Positions 1 through 6,928 of a DNA stretch of 12,384 bases are shown piece by piece. Location: positions 1-12,384 of the forward strand of contig JAGHCC010000108.1 in the NCBI GenBank assembly GCA_021160685.1. Reading direction: 5' to 3'. A program made the position numbers and the translations under genes. The notes beneath the pieces are model-generated. The model saw only the letters and a program-made list of their open reading frames with translations. It did not search any database and was not told where the DNA came from. Position 1 is the first letter of the stretch, and every line of letters begins with the position of its first letter. Source of the DNA: Desulfobulbaceae bacterium. GTDB taxonomy: Bacteria; Desulfobacterota; Desulfobulbia; Desulfobulbales; SURF-16.

Positions 1-34
1 AGCAAATGTAAAAATATTACGAAAAACTCGGTCT

Positions 35-202
35 GTAACTGTTCAGATGTGCTTCATATCGAAGTCTACGCTTATCTCGTTCATTTCGGAGTCTCCGCTT
101 ACCTGGGCTTTGAACGGTAAGCGAAGCGAAGCGTAGACTCCTCACTGGTGCTATTCGAAAAAACCAAAATGGGCGAAGATGGAGTGCAGCTGAAGAGTTA
201 CG
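35..202. repeat. Palindromic intergenic repeat element (MITE-like), copy A
   Basis: About 168 bp of nested inverted repeats. The outer arms GTAACTGTTCAG (35-46) and CTGAAGAGTTAC (190-201) pair at 11 of 12 positions. A perfect 11-bp pair lies inside them (AGTCTACGCTT at 63-73 with AAGCGTAGACT at 129-139), and inside that a perfect 8-bp pair (CGCTTACC at 96-103 with GGTAAGCG at 116-123). The stretches 61-76 and 88-103 also match each other directly at 13 of 16 positions. The last 60 bp (143-202) match the - strand of 7305-7246 at about 46 of 60 positions, so this is a dispersed family. No intact transposase is present. A non-autonomous hairpin element is the simplest reading. Confidence 0.7.
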
Positions 203-302
203 TGTTTTTTACTTATGCCTTCCGACATAAGCCTGCAACCTGAACAGCTTAAAATCCCAAATAATCTATCACAGAGATGTTAATATAGCAATTCAGCAAA
301 AA
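203..302. other. Short spacer before the DUF748 gene
   Basis: No gene is seen. A small hairpin (CTTATG at 212-217 with CATAAG at 226-231) and a second CTGTTCAG-complementary octamer at 240-247 suggest that repeat-derived sequence continues past the main element. I see no convincing -35/-10 pair and no strong Shine-Dalgarno sequence before the ATG at 303, which is preceded only by an A-rich AGCAAAAA. Confidence 0.4.
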
Positions 303-3254
303 ATGACAAACAATACATCCGACGATCCAGTGGGATCCATCAACATTTCAGCAGATAAACCGCTGGAGACAGCGGACCCCGAATACACGATTGAACCAAA
401 AGAAAACAACGCCGAGCGACGCATCCTCAATAACGGCAGCTCTTCCAGATGGAAATGGCTTCTGCCTCTTTCTTTTTTGCTCTTCCTGTTCTATCTTGCC
501 GCCGGCTATTTGGTCGTTCCCCTGTTGTGCCGGGCAACCCTCTCCAACAAGCTGGGCGTATACCTGAACCGACCGGTCACCGTGGGTGGCGCCAGCTTTA
601 ATCCCCTGACCCTCAACCTGACTCTACGCAACTCTATCATCGGCCCCCGGTTAAGCGATCCAGATGATCCCGTGGACCCTGTTCTCTCATTCAGTGAACT
701 GGAGGCCAACATCGACATCTCCTCTCTGTTCAAAAGAAAACTCGTCTGCAGTCACTTCACGATAAACCAGCTCTTTTTCCACCTGGTTCGCAACCGTGAT
801 GACACCTACAATCTTGTCGAGATGATTAGCGATGTCAAAAAAAACAGTGAACGCTCCACTGTACCCTTCGGGTTTGCCCTGCAAAACATTAAAATTGAGG
901 ACAGCCGGATTCTTTTCTCCGACCGCCCCACTGAGAAAACCCATACCATTGAAAAAATCTCGCTTGCCCTGCCCGCACTGGCTACCCCTGATGGGGACGG
1001 AACAGAATCACCCTTTCTTCTTTCAGCCAAACAGAGCATTATGCCCAGATTCTCTGCCATAATCAACGGCAGCCCCGTCAACTTTACAGGTGAGACAAAT
1101 ACGACAACAGACGCCATAGAGGCCCGCTTCCATCTCATCCTGAACAGCATTGATCTGCCGCAATATTTATCCTACCTGCCGGGAGTGGACAATTTTACAA
1201 TCAGCAAGGGGCAGGCGGATCTTGACCTTAATCTGGTCATGAGCCAGCCGGCCGACGGCGGTCTTGAAATGCGCATCGAAGGAAGCGGCCAATTCGCCGA
1301 TGTCTGGATCCAGGACAGCGGCGGCCGAACCAGCCGTTTCCCCCAGACTACAATAAGTGGTTCATTTGCTCCCTTTAAGGGGCGTTACCGATTTCAACAA
1401 ATCGAATGCCAGAGTCCTGAAATTCATCTGACAAGAGAAAAAAATGGCTCTTTTCTCTTTCCAGGACTGCCTTTCCCGAAAAAAAACAATGGTGCCCGGT
1501 CCGGCCTTCATATTGACCATCTTATTTTCAAGAACGGGAAGCTCTCCTTCATTGACCACTGCGTCAAAGGAGGATTCACTGAAACGGTTGACGGAATTGA
1601 CATGCAACTGGACTTTTCGGAAGATAAGGAAGAGGGGACCTTTTCCATCAGCGGCCGAACTAAGGACGGCGCCACGATCTCCAGCCAGGGCCAATTGTCA
1701 TTTTCGCCTTTGAAAATTGCGGGCCGGCTGGACATGGAGAATCTGCCCCTTCCTCCCTATAGCGTTTACCTGGCTTCCCATCTTCCACTGCCGCACAAAA
1801 AAGGCCCCGCAGATAAAATCAAGCTCTCCCAAGTGAAGCCTTTGCATGCGAGCAGGCTCATCCCTGCAATCACCTCCGGGACACTAACTGCCAAAGGCGC
1901 ATTTCAATTCCCGGAATATTCTTTCAACGGTTTTGCGAAAATCAAAAATTTTGCAGCAAATGACAACTCCGGCCGGAAATTACTGAGATGGCGATTGGCA
2001 AATTCAGAAAACATCCAGCTGCGGCTTGAACCTTTTAGCCTTAAGACGCCATTGATTAATATTGACAGAGGATTTCTGAACTGGACCAGATCTGCGGATG
2101 AGCCGAATTTTACTGCCCGTTTAATTCATTCTTTCCCTAAAAACGGGAATCACATCAACATAGAGAAGATTCGCGTCAGCAACATCACCATCTCCTTTCA
2201 TGACCGAACTATCTCACCTCATTTTGCCATAAATTTTATTCTTTCCGGGACCATGACCGATCTTGTCAGCCAGACAGACGGCAAGACGAAATTCTCTTTT
2301 CAGTGCCTGACCGATGACAAAGCGCCGTGTAACTTTGATGGCGAAACGTCTTTTTTTGCTGACAGGGATGTCACCCTGCATGCTGAAATCAAAGCGCAAC
2401 CCGTGGTGCCGTTTATTCCCTATCTGGAAAAGTTGTTCAGCTATGGGATTCAGGGTGGAATTTTCGATCTGGACGCAGTCTACCGGCAAGAAAACGGCAA
2501 AATGAAGATGGATAGCAAAATTGTTGTCACCGGCTTCAAGGTCGGACGCCCACTGCGGAAAAACGCCAACCTTGACTTGACCAGAGCCCTGCTGCAGGAC
2601 ACAGCCGGCCAGATCCACCTGCGTCTTGCCGGTTCCGGTGACGCGGATGAGCTGTCCGGCCCATACAGCCTTCTTTCCAGGGGATTACAGAACCTGCGCC
2701 TTAAAACCGCTGTTTCACCTTTCTCTCTGCTTCCATCCCTGGAGGAAGGGGCGGAGACACCGGCGGATCATCTTCTGTTCCCCTTTGGCCAAGCCGGCTT
2801 GACAAAAAAGGCAGAAAAGCAGCTTATTGATCTGGCATCGATTCTCAAAAAACGACCGGAACTGACTATCAAAATCAAGGGCTTTGCCGACGATGCCAGT
2901 GATGGGCAGGTTCTTCTCGCCGGACTCCAAAAAGAAAATTTTCAAAAAAAAATGATGCGTGAAAGAAGGTCTCTGGAAAAAGCAGCCCGTACCTATGGCC
3001 AGGAAGAGATTCATCTTGCAGCGAAACCCTCTGCGGACGCGCAGGTAGAAAAACCGATTAGCGTCACAAAAAACGACCTGCTTGAACTTGCCCTTCTGCG
3101 GGCTACGCATGTACACGATTATTTACTTAGAAAGTTGAAGATAAACCCCCATTGCATTATCCTTGATGACATCGGTCTGGTGGTTCCGGGCTATTCAACG
3201 GGGCGTCCGGGCAGTCGGGTCGATTTCATTCTGAGCACAAAAAATAAACAGTAA
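303..3254 (+). CDS. DUF748 family (AsmA-like) inner-membrane-anchored envelope protein
   Basis: This is a 983-residue protein of the DUF748 family, large AsmA-like proteins thought to act in the cell envelope. The precise role is not established. A polar, disordered N-terminus of about 50 residues precedes a single membrane anchor (about 52-76), and the rest should face the periplasm. The family-typical opening (NRPVTVGGASFNPLTLNLTL, about 89-108) follows the anchor. The late beta-rich region contains the phrases VPFIPYLEKLF and GGIFDLDAVY, then LTRALLQDTAGQIHLRLAGSG. From about residue 822 comes an OmpA-like segment (LFPFGQAGLT, then a helix, then IKIKGFADDASDG), also normal for DUF748; it ends RPGSRVDF. 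Length and order match the family, so the gene looks intact. The start at 303 has a poor ribosome site, but no better start lies near it. The gene is 2 nt from prmA and probably co-transcribed with it. Confidence 0.85.
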   Translation: MTNNTSDDPVGSINISADKPLETADPEYTIEPKENNAERRILNNGSSSRWKWLLPLSFLLFLFYLAAGYLVVPLLCRATLSNKLGVYLNRPVTVGGASFNPLTLNLTLRNSIIGPRLSDPDDPVDPVLSFSELEANIDISSLFKRKLVCSHFTINQLFFHLVRNRDDTYNLVEMISDVKKNSERSTVPFGFALQNIKIEDSRILFSDRPTEKTHTIEKISLALPALATPDGDGTESPFLLSAKQSIMPRFSAIINGSPVNFTGETNTTTDAIEARFHLILNSIDLPQYLSYLPGVDNFTISKGQADLDLNLVMSQPADGGLEMRIEGSGQFADVWIQDSGGRTSRFPQTTISGSFAPFKGRYRFQQIECQSPEIHLTREKNGSFLFPGLPFPKKNNGARSGLHIDHLIFKNGKLSFIDHCVKGGFTETVDGIDMQLDFSEDKEEGTFSISGRTKDGATISSQGQLSFSPLKIAGRLDMENLPLPPYSVYLASHLPLPHKKGPADKIKLSQVKPLHASRLIPAITSGTLTAKGAFQFPEYSFNGFAKIKNFAANDNSGRKLLRWRLANSENIQLRLEPFSLKTPLINIDRGFLNWTRSADEPNFTARLIHSFPKNGNHINIEKIRVSNITISFHDRTISPHFAINFILSGTMTDLVSQTDGKTKFSFQCLTDDKAPCNFDGETSFFADRDVTLHAEIKAQPVVPFIPYLEKLFSYGIQGGIFDLDAVYRQENGKMKMDSKIVVTGFKVGRPLRKNANLDLTRALLQDTAGQIHLRLAGSGDADELSGPYSLLSRGLQNLRLKTAVSPFSLLPSLEEGAETPADHLLFPFGQAGLTKKAEKQLIDLASILKKRPELTIKIKGFADDASDGQVLLAGLQKENFQKKMMRERRSLEKAARTYGQEEIHLAAKPSADAQVEKPISVTKNDLLELALLRATHVHDYLLRKLKINPHCIILDDIGLVVPGYSTGRPGSRVDFILSTKNKQ

Positions 3255-3256
3255 AT

Positions 3257-4075
3257 ATGCTGAAACCACCATACAGCTCTTATAACCGCCTCTATGTCTA
3301 TCATCTTGGCCTCACGGATATTTTGGAAATCGATGATCCTGACCTCATTGGCGTGTGGTTTGAGGGTGACACATCAGTGCTTTTTTTTCACCGGCCAAAG
3401 GATGAACTGGTCACTGAAATCTGCCGAAAAAAAGGCTGCAATATCATTTACCAGGCAGATCTTGATTATATTGACTGGGAGAGCGGCCAGGATATTTCGG
3501 CCTTTACGGTTGACGGTTTAACTGTGGCTCCGGTATGGGAGTCCGGTCCCGCTGACATTCATCTTGACCCAAGTATCATTTTCGGCAGCGGCTTTCACCC
3601 AACCACGCGTGCCTGTCTGCAGACTCTTCTGCAATACATAAAGACACCGGAAGTTGACATCCGTTCAATGCTGGATCTTGGAACCGGTACAGGACTGCTC
3701 TCAATTGCGGCGGCATGCCAGGGAGTCGGACGGGTTCTGGCTGTGGACAACAATCCCATGGCCTGCGAAGTCGCCAAAATGAATACGGCAAGAAACAAAG
3801 TTGACCGGCAGGTCACAGTCCAACAGCTTGACTTGCAACACAACCTGCCGGATACGGGAAACTTTGACATTGTCATTGCCAATCTCTACCAGGTGCTGCT
3901 GAAAGATCTTTTTCAAAACCCATCTTTCTGGCAAGCAAAATTCTATATTCTTTCAGGCTTTATCAGCTCAATGGAACCGGATCTTCTTGCCGCTCTCCCC
4001 CAGGAACGAATCAGATTTCTGGAACGGAAAAAAGCCGAAAATTGGTGCATCTGGGTTCTGATGACCCGGGATTAA
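3257..4075 (+). CDS. prmA: Ribosomal protein L11 methyltransferase (PrmA) family protein
   Basis: This is a 272-residue class I SAM-dependent methyltransferase of the PrmA family, whose known members trimethylate amino groups of ribosomal protein L11 in the cytoplasm. Residues 104-117 (DPSIIFGSGFHPTT) match the PrmA signature DPxxxFGTGxHxTT. SAM motif I is LDLGTGTG at 139-146, the acidic residue that would hold the SAM ribose is D164 in AVDNNP, and the post-motif IVIANL lies at 205-210. The N-terminal third (1-95) is the region that recognises substrate in PrmA, and it is divergent here. The catalytic-side motif reads ANLYQVLL where typical PrmA has ANIL. It starts 2 nt after the DUF748 stop, so translation may be coupled. 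L11 as substrate is inferred from family; another protein substrate is possible. Confidence 0.85.
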   Translation: MLKPPYSSYNRLYVYHLGLTDILEIDDPDLIGVWFEGDTSVLFFHRPKDELVTEICRKKGCNIIYQADLDYIDWESGQDISAFTVDGLTVAPVWESGPADIHLDPSIIFGSGFHPTTRACLQTLLQYIKTPEVDIRSMLDLGTGTGLLSIAAACQGVGRVLAVDNNPMACEVAKMNTARNKVDRQVTVQQLDLQHNLPDTGNFDIVIANLYQVLLKDLFQNPSFWQAKFYILSGFISSMEPDLLAALPQERIRFLERKKAENWCIWVLMTRD

Positions 4076-4104
4076 TGACTAGCCAAAATGTAAAATTTAT
4101 CTCT

Positions 4105-4165
4105 CACAGAGGCACAGAGTGCGCAGAGAAAAAAGAATAATATCTGTGGTCTCCGTGCCTCTGCG
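4105..4165. repeat. Inverted repeat of the CACAGAGGCACAGAG type
   Basis: Arms 4105-4128 and 4142-4165 are inverted copies matching at 18 of 24 positions, with a 13-nt A-rich loop. The cores are CAGAGGCACAGAG and CCGTGCCTCTGCG. Short hairpins built on this motif are, from general experience, scattered between genes in many environmental bacterial genomes. This one fills almost the whole gap between prmA and the next gene. A-rich flanks on both sides mean it might also work as a weak terminator, but there is no proper U-tract on the + strand. Confidence 0.6.
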
Positions 4166-4189
4166 AAAAAATTAAATAGATTACAAAAA

Positions 4190-4714
4190 ATGAACAACCT
4201 GACGATCAACGATCTGTATTTCAGCGATGTAGCCACTAAACTCGATCATGCCCGCAACCTCAATGCTCTCTATGGGTCAGGATTAAAAAAGAATAAAAAA
4301 CTGAGCGCCCAGCTTGAGCAACTCCAGGAACTCGCCATGGCCATGAGGGCTCAAATGGCCGGGATGGCCATGTTTCAGCGGTGCAGCCAATGCGGTAGCC
4401 GACCGGAGGGGGGCTGCTGCAGTCTTTACATGGCCAATGAAACCGATGCGATCCAGCTGCTCATCAATCTCCTTCTTGGCCAGGATGTCTCTTTTCAACG
4501 GGATGATGATTTTGAATGTTACTTTTTAGGTGAACAAGGCTGTTCACTCCTCTGCAAACCCTTCTTCTGCCTGAATTATAATTGCCTGGAGATCCTGGAA
4601 AGGGCCGAGTCTCATGAACTCAGGGCTCTGGAAAAGGCCACGGGAGCTTTGCTGCAGGCCCAGTATGGCGCTGAAATGCTGATTCTGGAATGGTTAAAAG
4701 TAACTTCTCAATAA
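4190..4714 (+). CDS. Cysteine-rich YkgJ-like putative metal-binding protein
   Basis: This is a 174-residue, apparently soluble protein with no signal peptide or membrane segment. A helical N-terminus (about 1-60, with a heptad-like KKNKKLSAQLEQLQELAMAM stretch) precedes a cysteine cluster: C65-x2-C68-x7-C76-C77, then C110, C118, C122, C127 and C132. The order CxxC...CC, then CYFLGEQGC and CxxxxC, resembles the YkgJ (CxxCxxCC) family of proposed zinc- or iron-binding proteins, whose biochemical role is unknown. The spacing between the first CxxC and the CC is longer than in classic YkgJ, so the assignment is tentative. The start ATG has only an A-rich leader and no clear Shine-Dalgarno. The last four codons (VTSQ) and the stop lie within the hairpin element at 4700-4802, so the native C-terminus may have been altered by insertion. 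Confidence 0.65.
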   Translation: MNNLTINDLYFSDVATKLDHARNLNALYGSGLKKNKKLSAQLEQLQELAMAMRAQMAGMAMFQRCSQCGSRPEGGCCSLYMANETDAIQLLINLLLGQDVSFQRDDDFECYFLGEQGCSLLCKPFFCLNYNCLEILERAESHELRALEKATGALLQAQYGAEMLILEWLKVTSQ

Positions 4715-4802
4715 GTAGTGGCAACCTGTAAACAAATCCCCCTCAATCCCCCTTTAATAAAGGGGGAGGTTGTCGGTATGCCACCACTTATTGAGAAGTT
4801 AC
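4700..4802. mobile_element. 103-bp MITE-like hairpin element overlapping a gene end
   Basis: Terminal inverted repeats at 4700-4723 and 4779-4802 match at 23 of 24 positions. They begin GTAACTTCTCA and end TGAGAAGTTAC. Nested inside is a perfect stem, CCCCCTTT (4748-4755) with AAAGGGGG (4759-4766), separated by AAT. This structure, with no coding capacity, is typical of a non-autonomous miniature element or large REP-like hairpin. The left arm starts in frame inside the upstream cysteine-rich gene and provides its stop codon at 4712-4714. No target-site duplication is obvious. Confidence 0.7.
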
Positions 4803-4815
4803 GGTTAAAACAAAA

Positions 4816-4850
4816 AAACCGGTCTGAAACACTAAGCTTCAGACCGGTTT
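4816..4850 (-). terminator. Rho-independent terminator of the cytochrome operon
   Basis: A perfect 13-bp stem (AAACCGGTCTGAA at 4816-4828 with TTCAGACCGGTTT at 4838-4850) encloses a 9-nt loop. Read on the - strand it is followed by a run of seven U (complement of 4812-4818, overlapping the stem base), which is the classic intrinsic terminator layout. It lies 26 nt past the stop of the last operon gene. On the + strand it is followed by a pyrimidine-rich stretch with six T, so it may also stop transcripts from the convergent + strand genes. Confidence 0.85.
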
Positions 4851-4876
4851 CTTCTCTTCTTTTTTCTCTCGAACTA

Positions 4877-5098
4877 CTAAAGACCCAACCCAAAAGCATA
4901 GTTAAGCCAATACTTGGCCCAGACAACAGGATGTCCGTTGATGTCGGCAAGGATGGAAATCAGGGCCCAAACCCCAAACATCCCAACTCCACTTATGAGG
5001 AAATAAACGACAAGTTGGCCAAACCGGGTGGCAACATCGTTCAGAAAAGGATCATCATTCATTAATTTCTCAGGCGGCAGTTTAATTGTTCCAGCCAT
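4877..5098 (-). CDS. Small single-helix membrane protein, last gene of the cytochrome operon
   Basis: This is a 73-residue protein that I cannot assign to a named family. It has a polar N-terminus with KLPPEKLMNDDPFLND, one hydrophobic helix at about 29-51 (starting LVVYFLISGVGMFGVW), and an aromatic C-terminus containing WAKYWLNYAFG. There are no cysteines, and the single histidine (H56) is just outside the helix. A strong ribosome site (GGAGG, complement of 5105-5109) sits 6 nt before the ATG, which supports a real gene. The gap to the cytochrome b stop is about 98 nt, and the terminator follows directly. Position and size suggest an accessory or assembly subunit of the neighbouring bc module. 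That role is inference. Confidence 0.75.
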   Translation of the reverse strand: MAGTIKLPPEKLMNDDPFLNDVATRFGQLVVYFLISGVGMFGVWALISILADINGHPVVWAKYWLNYAFGLGL

Positions 5099-5196
5099 AT
5101 CTATCCTCCAAATATCTTATTATCTCGTTCCGTTAATCTCACAGGCAACGCATGACCAAGGAACCATAGGGCTCCCTGGTCCATGGACAGCCGCAA

Positions 5197-5817
5197 TTAA
5201 TGATGTTCTTCCCACCCCGTGAACATGGCGATCATATGAGCCGTCGCTGTATGGCCCAAGGTAGCCAGGTAAGCATGAACAAACATAAATGTGACAAAAA
5301 AGTAAAACAAGAAGACATGGATGGTATCCACGATCTTTACTCCACCCATGAAATCAACTAAACCGCTAAACCGGGTGAGATCCCAGAGAAACAGGCCGGT
5401 GATCAGCTGCAGAGGCACCAGAATGAACATGAGCATGACATAGGCTTGCAGCTGCATGGCGTTAAATTTATTATCCGCTGTCATGTGATGCGGATTTTCA
5501 TCACCAATGAAGATCCCGTAGCCATAAAACTGGGCCTGTTTAATTACCCTTGGAATGAAGGTATTAAGATCCGGATAGTAAATTCTGATCTTCCCGGTGA
5601 TGAAATAATAAAAGAACCAGAGGAAATAATCAGCAATGACAATAAAACCAACCCAGTTATGCACCGTCACCGCTGCTTCAAAAGACATATAACCAAGATA
5701 TTCTGCAAAACGAATCTGGAAACCGGTGATTATCAGTAAAACAAAACCCGCAGCATTGACCCAATGCCAGATACGAACCAGCAATGGATGGACATATTCC
5801 ATATTTTCATGAGACAT
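5197..5817 (-). CDS. Four-helix di-haem cytochrome b, CbcB/FdnI-HydC-like quinol-oxidising subunit
   Basis: This is a 206-residue integral membrane protein of the prokaryotic cytochrome b561 / Ni-Fe hydrogenase b-subunit superfamily. Four hydrophobic helices lie at about 15-35, 50-73, 122-145 and 163-188. Likely haem ligands are H18 in RIWHWVNA (a family hallmark), H53 in VHNWVGF, H167 in TIHVFL and H181 in FVHAYLA, enough for two b haems. The role expected is quinol oxidation, or the reverse, at the inner membrane, passing electrons to the co-encoded multihaem c subunit. The frame stays open to 5916, but the start is set by GGGAGGAG just upstream. The second of two adjacent ATGs (5817) is 7 nt from GGAGG; the first (5820) is 4 nt away. 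It begins 16 nt after the stop of the c-type gene, so the two are clearly one operon. CbcB, whose partner in Geobacter is a heptahaem CbcA, is my best analogue. Confidence 0.85.
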   Translation of the reverse strand: MSHENMEYVHPLLVRIWHWVNAAGFVLLIITGFQIRFAEYLGYMSFEAAVTVHNWVGFIVIADYFLWFFYYFITGKIRIYYPDLNTFIPRVIKQAQFYGYGIFIGDENPHHMTADNKFNAMQLQAYVMLMFILVPLQLITGLFLWDLTRFSGLVDFMGGVKIVDTIHVFLFYFFVTFMFVHAYLATLGHTATAHMIAMFTGWEEHH

Positions 5818-5833
5818 CATTTCTCCTCCCTTA

Positions 5834-6928
5834 TCAGTGAGACTTTTCAGCCGCTTTTCTTCTGTCGCGGAGCGGCTGGGTAAATTGCCTGATGCTGAAA
5901 TGCAACATCGCAACACCTATACCGCCAAGGATAAACAGGAGACCCGTCAGATCAAGAAAAAGAAACCTGGTGGCGCTCAGACTGAAGAAATTTTTGACAT
6001 TGTAGCTGGCCGCCGCCTGGCCATCAACGGTGACGAGTCGAATACTACCGTCATCACCCCTCAACTCGATTTTGGCGTTGGCAAACAGGGCGGAGTTTGC
6101 GCCATGGCATATCTCGCAGTCTCTAATCGCCCCATCTGAATTAATTTTATGAACCAGCGGGTCTGAATCAGAGGTCAGTTCCGCCCGAATATCCGAGATA
6201 AAAGCACGTTCCCGGATATCCTCACTGAGCGTAAAGTACTCATCTGCACTGATGATGCCATCCTTATCCGCATCATACACATCTATGAAATCGCCGTCGA
6301 TTTTAAGGCCCGCCTTGATTTCAGCACCGCTCAGGTAATGATCGGCATAGGAATTATAAAAACGGAAACGGACATGCTTTCCACCTTCCGGAGCATGGCA
6401 GACCGTACACTGAATCGAACTCAAATGCAGTTCCTTCTGAGGCAGCCAGTCATGGGAGTCGGTGGCAACATGGCAATTGCCGCAAAAACCGGACTGCAGG
6501 GTCGCCGCAGTCAGTCTTGAGGCAACCTGCTCAGGACCATGGTAAACATGGCAGTCATAACAGGTGATATCATTTTCGGCATGAACACTGTCAGCAAAGG
6601 CCGGAGCCGTCTCGTCATGACATTCGGCACAATCTGGATTTGCCAGATTGACTTCATGGGGCACATCGGCATCCCAGTCAAGCTCCTCGATGTCGCTGTG
6701 ACAAGCGACACAAGATTCTTCATCAAAATTATGCGGTGAAGCATTAAATTTTTCTATATCGACAAACAGACCCGGGTTATGACCAGTGGACGCATCACGT
6801 TCCAGGGAGTCGTCGCTATGACATTCCATACACGAGTCATTGCTGACATCCGCAATACTCGGAGCCGGCAATACAAATGACATGAACATGGCCGAAAGGC
6901 CATATACCAAAAGTCTTTTTTTCTTCAT
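5834..6928 (-). CDS. Membrane-anchored heptahaem cytochrome c with an EF-hand loop (CbcA-like)
   Basis: This is a 364-residue secreted protein. A signal peptide (about 1-26, KKKR, then a hydrophobic stretch, then APSIAD) precedes seven CxxCH haem sites starting at C33, C73, C100, C123, C149, C174 and C271. Other histidines, such as H50, H66, H91, H116 and H130, could be distal ligands. A hydrophobic helix at about 322-346 and a basic tail (RQFTQPLRDRRKAAEKSH) would anchor the protein with its haems in the periplasm. Between haems 6 and 7 lies a complete EF-hand calcium loop at 219-230 (DADKDGIISADE), followed by a helix. The start has GGAG 8 nt upstream. As the first gene of the operon it would take electrons from the cytochrome b next to it. 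Seven haems plus a C-terminal anchor beside a b-type subunit recalls Geobacter CbcA; I recognise this from family knowledge, not alignment. Confidence 0.88.
   Translation of the reverse strand: MKKKRLLVYGLSAMFMSFVLPAPSIADVSNDSCMECHSDDSLERDASTGHNPGLFVDIEKFNASPHNFDEESCVACHSDIEELDWDADVPHEVNLANPDCAECHDETAPAFADSVHAENDITCYDCHVYHGPEQVASRLTAATLQSGFCGNCHVATDSHDWLPQKELHLSSIQCTVCHAPEGGKHVRFRFYNSYADHYLSGAEIKAGLKIDGDFIDVYDADKDGIISADEYFTLSEDIRERAFISDIRAELTSDSDPLVHKINSDGAIRDCEICHGANSALFANAKIELRGDDGSIRLVTVDGQAAASYNVKNFFSLSATRFLFLDLTGLLFILGGIGVAMLHFSIRQFTQPLRDRRKAAEKSH

Noticed and set aside
35..202. CRISPR-like or tandem repeat array
   Set aside because: The repeats are inverted, of unequal spacing and few in number, with no regular spacers and no cas genes.
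4718..5065. Open + strand frame of 115 codons beyond the cysteine-rich gene
   Set aside because: It runs through the hairpin element and terminator, then antisense to the small membrane protein gene, with no family resemblance.
5818..5916. N-terminal extension of the cytochrome b frame to 5916
   Set aside because: It would run into the end of the cytochrome c gene, it adds polar sequence unlike the family, and a strong ribosome site marks the ATG at 5817.
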